NCBI RefSeq assembly: GCF_049965695.1
Contig: NZ_JBMFWB010000004.1
Coordinates: forward strand, 1 to 64,000
Source of the DNA: Athalassotoga sp049965695
GTDB taxonomy: Bacteria > Thermotogota > Thermotogae > Mesoaciditogales > Mesoaciditogaceae
Direction of reading: 5' to 3'
Length of the DNA: 64,000 nucleotides
Positions 15,939-24,469 of this stretch are shown here, piece by piece. Position numbers and translations under genes: made by a program. The notes under the pieces were generated by a model. The model did not search any database, was not told the origin of the DNA, and saw only the letters and a list, made by a program, of their open reading frames with translations. Numbering within the stretch: the first letter of the stretch is position 1; every line of letters starts with the position of its first letter.

Positions 15939-16833
15939 TTTCTTCTTTTTTTCCTAATCTTTCCCCAAGTATAACTCCCACCATCGTTATAGCACCGCCG
16001 ATATATATCCATACCGACGGTATGTTCTTCAAGATCATCGTATCTGCTAAAACGGAAACAACAGGGATCAAATATATGAAATTACTCGATGTGCGCGATC
16101 CAAGCGATCTGACGGCGTAATTCCATATTAAGTATCCAAATCCGGAGCATAGAGTGCCAAGAAAGAGAAGCCATAAAATAACATCAGGTCTCAAAAATGT
16201 TGCTACATTAGGCCTTTCTACCGATATTTCAATGATTGAAAACGGAATCAAAAAGATCAAACCCCATTTTGTCATTTCAACAGTTGTGAGTAAGTTATCG
16301 TAATTTTCCAGTTTGTTGATGTATAAAGTATACATTCCCCACGAGATGGCAGCGCCCAATACGAGAAGATCTCCCAAAGCATCGCCTTTCAGTTCAAATC
16401 CATTTGAAGCGATTATTATCGTAACACCTGCCAGAGAAAGAAAAGACATAAGGTAAAGCATAAATGAACTTGCCTTTCTTCTCGATATATCTGCAATTAT
16501 TATGGTGAATATCGGTACAGTTGCTATTAAAATAGAAGCCTGAGACGGTGTGGTGAAACTGACACCGAAATTTTCGAACACAAAATATATGGTTATGCCC
16601 CACAACCCTGCCATAGCCGATAAGAATTTTGCTTTTTTCGGAAGTTTTCGATCTTTCACCGTTAACCTTGAAAATACCCACAGTATAATCCATGAAATGA
16701 TAAACCTTAAAGTTGCCATGGTTATAGGTGGTATAACACTTACAACAACTTTTATCGCAACAAATGAAATTCCCCAGAAAAAAATAATCGTAAGTCCAAG
16801 TATTATGCTTAAATTATCATTCTTCGTGTTCAT
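15928..16833 (-). CDS. EamA/DMT family transporter
   Basis: 301 aa with ten predicted membrane segments arranged as two EamA repeats. Segment 1 is LSIILGLTIIFFWGISFVAIK; the mid-protein GDLLVLGAAISWGMYTLYINK begins the second repeat, and GTLCSGFGYLIWNYAVRSLG is the typical end of EamA domains. Members export or import amino acids and other metabolites; the substrate is unknown. Its ATG lies inside the end of the korA gene (16817-16833 overlap), which implies translational coupling to that enzyme. Confidence 0.85.
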   Translation of the reverse strand: MNTKNDNLSIILGLTIIFFWGISFVAIKVVVSVIPPITMATLRFIISWIILWVFSRLTVKDRKLPKKAKFLSAMAGLWGITIYFVFENFGVSFTTPSQASILIATVPIFTIIIADISRRKASSFMLYLMSFLSLAGVTIIIASNGFELKGDALGDLLVLGAAISWGMYTLYINKLENYDNLLTTVEMTKWGLIFLIPFSIIEISVERPNVATFLRPDVILWLLFLGTLCSGFGYLIWNYAVRSLGSRTSSNFIYLIPVVSVLADTMILKNIPSVWIYIGGAITMVGVILGERLGKKEEIIL

Positions 16834-17977
16834 TTGTCAGTCTTGTCAATGCCTCAACTATATCGTAAGGTTGGATCAATTCTCCGTCTTCTCTCAACAC
16901 GGTTTCCATCGGTACATTTTTTTTGTTTATACGGCTTACTTCATGTGCGAATTGCCCCATATTCATCTCGGCAACCACGATGCCGGAGATACGTGAAATC
17001 AACTTTTTGAGAGGATTTATCGGGAATGGCCATATCGTTATAGGCTTGAAAAGGCCTACCTTTATTCCGTTAGATCTTGCCAGTTTGATGGCACGGTAAG
17101 CACTTCTTGCCGTTGTGCCATAGGCTATTATGAGATATTCAGCATCATCGACCATGTATGAATCGTATATAAGTATTTCATCAAGATGTAAATTTATCTT
17201 GTTCACGAAATGTTTCATCAATTTTGAAGCCATATCAGCATTTCCTATCGGGAAACCGCTTTCATCGTGAAAAAGGCCTGAAACATGAAATCTTGTACTA
17301 CCCATCGATACAAGGGGTTGTATTTCATCGTTAAGTTCTGATTCTTCGAGAAATGGCTGATATATGGTGTTTTGATCCATATCTTTTGTGAGTATCCTGT
17401 CTACGATTGTAAACTCATCGGGATCGGGAAGATAAAAACTTTCTCTCATATGGCCAACGGTCTCATCCATCAAAAATATGACGGGAGTTCTGTAAATTTC
17501 AGAAAAATTAAAAGCCGTGACTATGTATTTGTAGACTTCTTCAACTGTAGATGGATACAAAACTATTACCGCGTGATCCCCATGCGTGCCCCATCTTGCT
17601 TGCATAATGTCTCCCTGCGCAGTTTTTGTAGGAAAGCCTGTACTGGGACCGGTTCTTTGAACATCAACGAAAACAACAGGAGTTTCCGTCATCGAAGCGT
17701 AACCTATGGCTTCTTGCATAAGGCTAAAACCAGGTCCACTCGTGGCTGTCATCGATTTAACTCCTGCCAGAGAAGCACCGATAATTGCAGCAGCACTTGA
17801 TATCTCATCTTCCATTTGTATAAAGGTACCGCCTACCTTTGGCAATTTGGCAGACATCGCCTCGGCTATATCCGTCGCAGGGGTAATTGGATATCCTGCA
17901 AAAAATCTGCATCCGGCCAAAATAGCACCCCGCGCGCAAGCCTCATCTCCTTGCATGACAACAAATTTTTCACCCAT
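16817..17977 (-). CDS. korA: 2-oxoacid:ferredoxin oxidoreductase, alpha subunit (KorA-like)
   Basis: 386 aa. GDEACARGAILAGCRFFAGYPITPATDIAE and TSGPGFSLMQEAIGYASMTETPVV are characteristic of the alpha subunit of 2-oxoglutarate or related 2-oxoacid ferredoxin oxidoreductases (OFOR domains I and II); the last third, YLIIAYGTTARSAYRAIKLAR, is the transketolase C-terminal-like domain. The enzyme makes acyl-CoA, CO2 and reduced ferredoxin, but needs a TPP-binding beta subunit (KorB), which is usually the next gene. Here an EamA transporter takes that place, so the partner must be encoded elsewhere or the subunit is an orphan. AGGAG precedes the ATG. Confidence 0.85.
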   Translation of the reverse strand: MGEKFVVMQGDEACARGAILAGCRFFAGYPITPATDIAEAMSAKLPKVGGTFIQMEDEISSAAAIIGASLAGVKSMTATSGPGFSLMQEAIGYASMTETPVVFVDVQRTGPSTGFPTKTAQGDIMQARWGTHGDHAVIVLYPSTVEEVYKYIVTAFNFSEIYRTPVIFLMDETVGHMRESFYLPDPDEFTIVDRILTKDMDQNTIYQPFLEESELNDEIQPLVSMGSTRFHVSGLFHDESGFPIGNADMASKLMKHFVNKINLHLDEILIYDSYMVDDAEYLIIAYGTTARSAYRAIKLARSNGIKVGLFKPITIWPFPINPLKKLISRISGIVVAEMNMGQFAHEVSRINKKNVPMETVLREDGELIQPYDIVEALTRLTNEHEE

Positions 17978-18010
17978 CTGATTTACTCCTTCCGAGCATT
18001 TCTATTTTTA

Positions 18011-18040
18011 ATTTTACCACTATTTACCTAACACATCCAA
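18011..18040 (-). promoter_or_regulatory. Probable promoter of korA-eamA
   Basis: On the minus strand TTGGAT (18035-18040) and TAAAAT (18011-18016) are 18 bases apart, ending 33 bases before the korA ATG. Confidence 0.5.
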
Positions 18041-18088
18041 CTGAGGACTCCTTTACGAGCCTAAGTTCGGAATTTTCTCGGTATTAAG

Positions 18089-18097
18089 TGCTATAAT
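18089..18097 (+). promoter_or_regulatory. Extended -10 promoter of phoH
   Basis: TGCTATAAT is a perfect extended -10 element, with no recognisable -35 box, about 40 bases before the phoH start. Confidence 0.6.
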
Positions 18098-18136
18098 TAT
18101 CGTAGCGAGAAATAATTTTGTAGGAGGTGAGTATCG

Positions 18137-19051
18137 CTGGAAACGATTTCGAGATTTAAGATCCCCGATTCGATCGATATCGTGTCTTTTCTTGGAGAAT
18201 ATGATTCAAATCTCAAAACTATAAAGAAGTATTTCGATGTTGGAGTTACGCTTATGGACTCAGAATTATGGATAAAAGGGGAAGAGGAAAAGGTAAAACG
18301 TGTCAGTGGCGTGCTTGATAGGATGGTCAAGATCGTTTTAAAGGAAGGAAGTGTTGATATAAGAGATCTTTTGAACACAAAAGAAAGAACGACTTCCAAA
18401 ATAGAAGGTGTCGGGGTATTTCCAAAAACAAAAGGACAGCAGTTTTATGTTGATTCCATGAAAGAAAATGACATAGTTTTTGCGATAGGCCCTGCCGGAA
18501 CAGGTAAAACTTACCTTGCAGTTGCAATGGCAGTCGAGGGTTTAAGAAGCGGCGAGATACAACGAATAGTTTTAACTCGCCCTGCCGTTGAAGCGGGTGA
18601 AAAACTCGGTTTTTTACCCGGAGACATGATAGAAAAAGTAGATCCGTACCTAAGGCCACTTTACGATGCCTTATTTGACATGATGAGTCCCGAGAGATTC
18701 AATTATTACCGCGAAAAGGGCATAATAGAAGTCGCACCTCTTGCTTACATGAGAGGAAGAACTCTCAACAACGCTTTCATGATCCTCGATGAAGCTCAAA
18801 ATACAACTCATGGTCAATTGAAAATGTTCCTGACAAGAATGGGATTTGGATCTAAAGTAGTCGTAACTGGAGATGTGACTCAAATAGATCTTGAAGACAA
18901 GGCAACTTCAAGCCTTTTGGAGGCACAAAGAATTCTCAAAGACATAAAAGGAGTTTCTTTTGTTTATTTAAACGAAGAAGATGTGGTGAGAAATCCCATA
19001 GTTAAAAGGATAATAAAGGCATATGAGATTTTTGAAGAAAATGAGAAGTAA
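18137..19051 (+). CDS. phoH: PhoH family ATPase, probably with a CTG start
   Basis: 304 aa if started at CTG 18137. Walker A is AIGPAGTGKTYLA, Walker B is AFMILDEAQNTT, and FLTRMGFGSKVVVTGDVTQIDL is the helicase-like motif of PhoH/YbeZ proteins. The N-terminal KH-like stretch begins ETISRFKIPDSIDIVSFLG; homologues start in this region, which requires initiation upstream of the only ordinary start (GTG 18182). In frame there is a TGA at 18128-18130, and the sole near-cognate codon at a proper distance from the strong AGGAGG (18122-18127) is CTG 18137. The gene heads a phoH/HD/ybeY unit; YbeZ acts with YbeY in rRNA maturation. Confidence 0.85.
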   Translation: METISRFKIPDSIDIVSFLGEYDSNLKTIKKYFDVGVTLMDSELWIKGEEEKVKRVSGVLDRMVKIVLKEGSVDIRDLLNTKERTTSKIEGVGVFPKTKGQQFYVDSMKENDIVFAIGPAGTGKTYLAVAMAVEGLRSGEIQRIVLTRPAVEAGEKLGFLPGDMIEKVDPYLRPLYDALFDMMSPERFNYYREKGIIEVAPLAYMRGRTLNNAFMILDEAQNTTHGQLKMFLTRMGFGSKVVVTGDVTQIDLEDKATSSLLEAQRILKDIKGVSFVYLNEEDVVRNPIVKRIIKAYEIFEENEK

Positions 19052-20408
19052 AAAACTTTACGTATATCTTTACTACTTTTTGACGCCTCTTGTGCTTATA
19101 ATTTTGTCCAATCTGTCAATTCAGCCGAGAATTGAATGGGTAAATGAATATATCCTCATAGGCGGGGCTAATTTTCTGAGTTTCAAATGGATAAAAGATC
19201 ACGTGAAATTCTTTAAGATACATGAACAATATTTCTGGACATATGCCGCTACGATATTTCTTGCAGTTGCATTTTTTCCATTGGGTAATCTTCTTGTTGG
19301 TCATTATGGTATTCCAGTTTTCTTTGGTGTAATTCTTGTGGCGGCCTTGATGGGAACCGAAAGTGGTATTGCTTCGGCGATAACGCTTTCAACCGTTGCG
19401 GCGGTCATGTCAAATAACAGTTTTGATCTTTTCGCGATGTACATCGTAAGTTCAATCACGGCCATATACATGGTGAAAAATTTCAACAAGCGTACCGATA
19501 TGACGAAAGTTGCGTTTTATGGCTCCATCGTATCGGTTATAATGTTTTTTGCGATGCACATGGATCTTCAATTTATATCTCAAAGTGGGACCAGCATTTT
19601 GATCATCGCTTTAAATCCATTTGTTTCGATGATTTTAGTGCTTGGAATTATGCCATACGTGGAATACATATCGCGAATATATTCGAACATAGGCTTGCTT
19701 GAACTTGGAGGTTTAAGCCACCCACTTTTAAAGGAATTGTCAATGGAAGCGCCGGGAACGTATTTTCACAGCGTTGAACTTGCAAATATGTGTGAGATGG
19801 CGGCAAGCAGAATAAACGCGAATTACATCCTCGCAAGAATAGGATCCTATTTTCATGACATAGGAAAGATGAGAAGGCCTGAATTTTTCACTGAAAATCA
19901 AAAAGGATTCAATCCTCATGACTCAATGACTCCTATCATGAACTATCTTGTGATAATTTCTCACGTTAAGTATGGAGTTAAAATGGCAAAGGAAAAAAGA
20001 CTGCCTTTGCTTGTGGAAGACATGATAAGGGAACATCATGGCACAAGAATGGTTTCGTTTTTTTATCAGAAAGCGCTTGCCGAAAATCTTAACGTAAGTC
20101 CTGATGATTTTAGGTATCCTGGCCCGAGACCGCGCACCAAAGAGGCAGGCATCGTAATGCTTGCGGATTCATGCGAGGCTGCCTTCAAATCGATGAAAGA
20201 GATAAACCCATCCAAAATCCAAAATATAGTCGAAGAAATTGTCAACAGGGTTTACAATGAACGTCAATTGGATGATTCCGGTTTGTCTCTCAAAGATCTT
20301 GATGAAATAGCCCAAGAATTTTCAAAGATACTTTCTTTAAGGATGAAAACGCGTTTGTCGTATCCAAAAAGAGAAGAAATTGAGAAAGTGATAAAAATTG
20401 CCAATTAG
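19023..20408 (+). CDS. 7TM-HD domain membrane phosphodiesterase (PgpH-like, short form)
   Basis: 461 aa. Seven hydrophobic segments (from YYFLTPLVLIILSNLS to IIALNPFVSMILVLGIM) are followed by a cytoplasmic HD domain: TYFHSVELANMCEMA, SYFHDIGKMRRPEFF, IREHHGTRMVSFFY. This matches the 7TM-7TMR-HD proteins such as PgpH, which hydrolyse cyclic di-AMP. The usual large extracellular N-terminal domain is missing, so this is a compact version, as known in this gene neighbourhood. It overlaps the end of phoH by 29 bases and the start of ybeY by 11, so the three genes are closely coupled. The cyclic di-AMP role is inferred from the family. Confidence 0.87.
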   Translation: MRFLKKMRSKKLYVYLYYFLTPLVLIILSNLSIQPRIEWVNEYILIGGANFLSFKWIKDHVKFFKIHEQYFWTYAATIFLAVAFFPLGNLLVGHYGIPVFFGVILVAALMGTESGIASAITLSTVAAVMSNNSFDLFAMYIVSSITAIYMVKNFNKRTDMTKVAFYGSIVSVIMFFAMHMDLQFISQSGTSILIIALNPFVSMILVLGIMPYVEYISRIYSNIGLLELGGLSHPLLKELSMEAPGTYFHSVELANMCEMAASRINANYILARIGSYFHDIGKMRRPEFFTENQKGFNPHDSMTPIMNYLVIISHVKYGVKMAKEKRLPLLVEDMIREHHGTRMVSFFYQKALAENLNVSPDDFRYPGPRPRTKEAGIVMLADSCEAAFKSMKEINPSKIQNIVEEIVNRVYNERQLDDSGLSLKDLDEIAQEFSKILSLRMKTRLSYPKREEIEKVIKIAN

Positions 20409-20823
20409 AATTTTCAACGATCAAAAGGTCAATTTGAATTTGCCACTTATAAGCACATTGCTTGAAAAGGTTTTGAATGCAGAAAAAGAAAATGGAATTA
20501 TCGATCTCATATTCGTCGATATTGATGAAATTGTAAGGCTGAATTCTTACAGAAAAAAATCAGGACCTACCGATGTTTTGTCCTTTAACTATGATCAACA
20601 GGCGTTAAAAGGAGAAGTTTACGTTTGTCCTGATTACGTGATGGAAAACGCAAAAATATTCAACGTTACTTTTAATCAAGAACTTTTGCGCGTTTGCATT
20701 CATGGGATACTCCATGTGTGTGGATACGATCATGAAAGAGATAAAGCATCCGAAAAGATCATGTTTGAAAAGCAGGAAAACTACCTTTCAGGTTTCGCAG
20801 ATTTTTTGAACGATATTTGCTGA
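20398..20823 (+). CDS. ybeY: Endoribonuclease/rRNA maturation factor YbeY
   Basis: 141 aa. The metal site is HGILHVCGYDHERDK, the HX3HX5H zinc motif of YbeY; SGPTDVLSFNYD is the conserved preceding segment. YbeY is needed for 16S rRNA 3'-end processing and 70S quality control. The start is TTG 20398 (MPIRIFN...), which overlaps the preceding HD gene by 11 bases; no ordinary start fits better. The sequence tcagccttaaactgatttttt after the stop may be a weak terminator shared with the convergent ispA. Confidence 0.9.
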   Translation: MPIRIFNDQKVNLNLPLISTLLEKVLNAEKENGIIDLIFVDIDEIVRLNSYRKKSGPTDVLSFNYDQQALKGEVYVCPDYVMENAKIFNVTFNQELLRVCIHGILHVCGYDHERDKASEKIMFEKQENYLSGFADFLNDIC

Positions 20824-20830
20824 GTCAGCC

Positions 20831-21670
20831 TTAAACTGATTTTTTGTTAAAAAGTATTTCCTTAACCTCATCGTAAAGAAATCCTTTGTTTATCCTTGAA
20901 AGTATCCTATCTCGAATATCTTCAGCAAGTTTTTGAGCCTTTGCAATGCCCATTATTTTAACTATCGTTGCTTTATTTTCCTGGAGATCCTTTTTTGGTG
21001 TTTTACCCATTTGCTCGAAAGTGGCTGTAACATCGAGAATGTCATCGCGAATTTGAAAATACGTTCCAAATTCGTACCCTGCTTCTCTGTAAGGCAAAGG
21101 ATCTAATCCCGCCATCATCGGACCAAATGAAAAAGAAAAGGCAAAAAGCGCCCCAGTCTTTCCCCTATACATCTGTAAGATCTCTGATTCCGAAGGTTGA
21201 TACCCTTTTTTCGACATGATGATGTCTCTTGTTTCTCCGTCTACGAGTTCTATAAGTGTCTGGGTAAAGGCCCTTATCACATCGTTGTTCTTTGATTCGG
21301 TACAGATATAGCCGGCCACTGAAAAAAGCAAATCTCCTGCCATTATGGCTATATCTTCGCCAAAAGCAACATGGTTCGAAGGCTGGCCTCGCCTATAATC
21401 ATCGTTGTCAATGGCTGGAAGATCATCATGTATAAGAGAGCCGGCGTGCATCATCTCGGTTGCACATGCAACTTTTAAGGCAATATTTTGATCAACGTTG
21501 AAGTCTTTTGCGCTTGCAATTACAAACTTTGGCCTTATTCTTTTGCCTGGCAATTTTAACGTGTAAAGTGCGGCAGTTTCAAGTTTTGTAGATAAACCAA
21601 GTTGCTTTATCATACTTTCAATGGCATCATCAATTTCCTTCGTGACTTCCACCTTCACCTTTCTCTTCAT
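20831..21670 (-). CDS. ispA: Polyprenyl (farnesyl/geranylgeranyl) diphosphate synthase
   Basis: 279 aa from the ATG at 21670. The first Asp-rich motif is LIHDDLPAIDNDDYRRG and the second is FQIRDDILDVTATFEQMGK; GKRIRPKF is the conserved isopentenyl-diphosphate site. These enzymes condense IPP with allylic diphosphates to supply quinone, carotenoid or bactoprenol chains; the chain length cannot be read from the motif alone. The start overlaps the end of the BFN gene by about 40 bases and has only a weak ribosome binding site; a TTG at 21676 and a GTG at about 21652 are alternatives. It is the last gene of plsC-BFN-ispA. Confidence 0.9.
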   Translation of the reverse strand: MKRKVKVEVTKEIDDAIESMIKQLGLSTKLETAALYTLKLPGKRIRPKFVIASAKDFNVDQNIALKVACATEMMHAGSLIHDDLPAIDNDDYRRGQPSNHVAFGEDIAIMAGDLLFSVAGYICTESKNNDVIRAFTQTLIELVDGETRDIIMSKKGYQPSESEILQMYRGKTGALFAFSFSFGPMMAGLDPLPYREAGYEFGTYFQIRDDILDVTATFEQMGKTPKKDLQENKATIVKIMGIAKAQKLAEDIRDRILSRINKGFLYDEVKEILFNKKSV

Positions 21671-22154
21671 TTTCAAAATACTTTCTTATTTGATCTATAT
21701 CAAGATGTTCTACGAAATCTTTGAATTCTCTTTCTTCGGTTTGTTCTGCTTGATCTTCTATTCTTATGCCACTTTCCTTTATTATTTCTTCTGTAGTGTA
21801 AATGGGTAATGCTTTTTTTGTGGCCATGATTATCCCGTCTGAAGGTCTGCAATCTATCTCCATGGTTTTATCATCAACTTTCAAAATCAATTTAGCCCTA
21901 TAGGTATTATCTTCAAGAGAATCTATGAAAAGTTTTTCCGCAACTCCGTTGAAAGCGCTTATCACGTTGAGAATCAAATCATGTGTTAAAGGTCTTGGAA
22001 ATTCTGCTTTTTGGATTGCCAAAGAAAGTGCAAAAGCCTCACATGATCCTATCCATATTGGAAGTACCAAAGGGGAATTTGGAATCTCAAGTATCACAAC
22101 CGGCGTGTTGTTTCGCTTATCAAAAGCAAGTCCTTTAACCTTTACCTCTTTCAA
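21630..22154 (-). CDS. Bifunctional nuclease (BFN/DUF151) domain protein
   Basis: 174 aa. The BFN domain covers residues 1-125: VVILEIPNSPLVLPIWIGSC, EAFALSLAIQKAEFPRPLTH, and IDCRPSDGIIMATKKALPIY near its end. The acidic tail ends in GEGGSHEGN. Members are reported to have combined RNase and DNase activity in plants, but the bacterial role is unsettled. The gene is widespread in Thermotogota next to lipid or isoprenoid genes. It overlaps plsC by 20 bases at its 5' end and ispA at its 3' end. Confidence 0.85.
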   Translation of the reverse strand: MKEVKVKGLAFDKRNNTPVVILEIPNSPLVLPIWIGSCEAFALSLAIQKAEFPRPLTHDLILNVISAFNGVAEKLFIDSLEDNTYRAKLILKVDDKTMEIDCRPSDGIIMATKKALPIYTTEEIIKESGIRIEDQAEQTEEREFKDFVEHLDIDQIRKYFENEEKGEGGSHEGN

Positions 22155-22887
22155 TTAATTCACCTCCTTCGATTTTCTTCAATTCGTCGATCAACATATT
22201 TCTTAAAAACTCGGATAGCATTTTTGAATCCCATTTGTCAAATGTTTCCGGTTTTACAACTGGCATTATCGAAAGATAAATATCCGCTTTCTTTATATAC
22301 ACAGAACCCTTTGGCATAGATTTTTCAGTTCCCGAAATAGCGATGGGTAAGATAGGTACCTTTGCTTTTGTCACGATTTTCATTGAACCAATTTTAAACT
22401 CATGCACTTGACCATCAGTACTTCTTGTGCCTTCTGGAAATATAGCGATAACCTGTCCTTCCTCTTTCATTTTCCTTATCATGTTGTCTATCGCTACGAC
22501 TGCATCCCTTGGATTTTCTCTATCTATGAGTTCTCCACCGAGTATCTTTAAAAACTGTCCAACGGTGAAGAATTTTCCGAGTTCTTTTTTTGCTATAAAT
22601 CCGGCATGAGCATTAACGTATCCTTGAATTAACGTTATATCAAGCATACTTCTGTGGTTGGCGACAATTATGTAAGGACCTTTTTGCGGCTTATTCTCCA
22701 AACCTGAAATGTGTACTTTACTCTTCGGAAGAGAAAAAGACCTTCTTCCCCATCGGCCTACGTGTAATTTTATGTAATTTTCTCTTTCTTCTCCTGTTCT
22801 TTTAAGTACACCTCTTACAAAAAATGGAGCGTAAGCCATGTATCCCAGAAAGAATATCCCTGTCAACAAATAACGAAGAATTCCCAA
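22135..22887 (-). CDS. plsC: 1-acyl-sn-glycerol-3-phosphate acyltransferase
   Basis: 250 aa. The acyltransferase motifs are VANHRSMLD (HX4D, catalytic) and AIFPEGTRSTDG (glycerol-phosphate binding). An N-terminal membrane segment, LLTGIFFLGYMAYAPFFV, anchors it. It forms phosphatidic acid from lysophosphatidic acid. The start is TTG 22887, with AGGGTGA upstream, and a minus-strand TATAAT at 22906-22911 is a likely -10. It heads the plsC-BFN-ispA unit. Confidence 0.9.
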   Translation of the reverse strand: MGILRYLLTGIFFLGYMAYAPFFVRGVLKRTGEERENYIKLHVGRWGRRSFSLPKSKVHISGLENKPQKGPYIIVANHRSMLDITLIQGYVNAHAGFIAKKELGKFFTVGQFLKILGGELIDRENPRDAVVAIDNMIRKMKEEGQVIAIFPEGTRSTDGQVHEFKIGSMKIVTKAKVPILPIAISGTEKSMPKGSVYIKKADIYLSIMPVVKPETFDKWDSKMLSEFLRNMLIDELKKIEGGELIERGKG

Positions 22888-22986
22888 ATTATCTTCACCC
22901 TATCAATTATATCACGTGTATCTTCCAGTGATTTAAAAATTCAGATTTAATCCACATAAAAAGGCTTTAAAATGAACAAAATGCTT

Positions 22987-23015
22987 TTGAATTTCGTTTT
23001 AAAAAATGATAAAAT
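22987..23015 (+). promoter_or_regulatory. Promoter of the AAA+ regulator gene
   Basis: TTGAAT (22987-22992) and TAAAAT (23010-23015) are separated by 17 bases; the ATG follows 32 bases later. Confidence 0.6.
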
Positions 23016-23046
23016 ATCAAGTGGTGGATATAAGGGGGTGGTTGAG

Positions 23047-24387
23047 ATGAAAACTGTTTTCATCGGGGATTTTGGTATGTTGAAATTAAAAGATTATACC
23101 GGAGATCTCGTCGAAAGATTTTCCGTTTACGATAAAATAGAAAGCGTGTTTGAAACTTTAATTGCAGAAAAAAATGATAAGTTTTTGATATTTTTAGATC
23201 GTGAATATGCAAACGATGCACAAAAGTTGAAAGACTTTACGATTGCAAACAGAATACCTTCAAGAATATTTATAAATGTACCTAAAGCAAATCTTTCCAT
23301 TAAATCAAGCAGGATAATTTCATTTGATTTTGATCTTTACGGTGGAGTGGCGGAATTTATTTCAAATATCGAAGCCCAAACATACAGACTTTCAGGAATA
23401 AGCAATTTTATAAGACAACTTAGAGAAGACGTGATCTTCTTGTCTTTCAGCAATAGCAATCTTTTCGTATCAGGAGAAACCGGAACGGGAAAATCGTTGG
23501 TGACACAGATAATTCATTTAATTTCCCACAGAAGAGAAAACAGATTTCTCGAATTGAATTGCGTGAATATGCCTGAAGATTTGCTCGAAAGTGAACTTTT
23601 TGGACATACAAAAGGTGCTTTTACAAGTGCATATTCGGAAAAACGTGGACTTTTGGAAGAGGCAAACAATGGGACATTGTTTCTTGACGAGATAGGAGAG
23701 ATGTCACATCACATGCAATCAAAATTGCTGAGGGTCATCGATACCAAAAAATTCATGCCGATAGGTTCTAACAAAGAAATAAACGTTGATGTCAGATTTT
23801 GCGCCGCAACCAATCAGAATCCGCAATTACGCCTTAGAGAAGATCTGTTTCAAAGGATATCGGAAGCAAAGATAGAAATGATACCTTTGAGAGAAAGGAA
23901 AGAAGACATACCATCAATAGTTGATTTCTTTTTGCTATCTTCCAATTACAAGATAAGGTTTAAAGATTTTCCTGAAGAAGTAAAACATGCTTTCATGGCT
24001 CACAAATACCCTGGCAACATAAGAGAATTAAGAAATATCGTCGCACGCTTTGTCGAGTTTTCGGAATCTCCTAATTCTGAAAATATTCCCAAATACGATC
24101 CGAATGCTTTTGCCAAACAGGAACTAACGGAAAGATTTGTTGCATCGATGACAGATCTTTACATGGGCCAAATTGAACCTTTAGAAACAGTCATAAAAAG
24201 GATACGTGCAAGACTTGAAAGCGAGATAACAAGACGTGTGCTTAATTCTTGCGGTTGGGATAAAAATTTGGCCGCAAAAAAGCTGTCTTTAAGTCGGAAG
24301 ACCATAGATAACATGATAAAAAAATATAATCTTGACAAAAGAAAAGGGAGAACGACAAAAAAAGCGGATGATAAGAGTACGGTTTAG
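23047..24387 (+). CDS. Sigma-54-type AAA+ activator with GAFTSA loop
   Basis: 446 aa from the ATG at 23047 (AGGGGG upstream). Residues 1-125 form an N-terminal domain that I cannot assign; it lacks the obvious Asp/Lys pattern of a receiver. The AAA+ domain has Walker A SGETGTGKS, the L1 loop GHTKGAFTSAYSEKRG, Walker B NGTLFLDEIGEM and the arginine finger region DLFQRISE. The C-terminus SCGWDKNLAAKKLSLSRKTIDNMIKKY is a Fis-type helix-turn-helix. The L1 loop is normally GAFTGA, the part that contacts sigma-54; here the fifth residue is Ser. It could be a sigma-54 activator or a relative (TyrR-like) that acts without sigma-54. Confidence 0.85.
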   Translation: MKTVFIGDFGMLKLKDYTGDLVERFSVYDKIESVFETLIAEKNDKFLIFLDREYANDAQKLKDFTIANRIPSRIFINVPKANLSIKSSRIISFDFDLYGGVAEFISNIEAQTYRLSGISNFIRQLREDVIFLSFSNSNLFVSGETGTGKSLVTQIIHLISHRRENRFLELNCVNMPEDLLESELFGHTKGAFTSAYSEKRGLLEEANNGTLFLDEIGEMSHHMQSKLLRVIDTKKFMPIGSNKEINVDVRFCAATNQNPQLRLREDLFQRISEAKIEMIPLRERKEDIPSIVDFFLLSSNYKIRFKDFPEEVKHAFMAHKYPGNIRELRNIVARFVEFSESPNSENIPKYDPNAFAKQELTERFVASMTDLYMGQIEPLETVIKRIRARLESEITRRVLNSCGWDKNLAAKKLSLSRKTIDNMIKKYNLDKRKGRTTKKADDKSTV

Positions 24388-24390
24388 AAT

Positions 24391-24412
24391 AATCCCCCCT
24401 TTTGGGGGGATT
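24391..24412. terminator. Strong GC hairpin after the AAA+ gene
   Basis: AATCCCCCC-tttt-GGGGGGATT. No long T-run follows on either strand, yet the stem is perfect and lies four bases past the stop; it probably ends or protects the message. Confidence 0.6.
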
Positions 24413-24469
24413 GAAATTCATTAATTTTTAGAAGGGGTTTTAACAAGTTAGCCACGGCAATGCTTTCAA

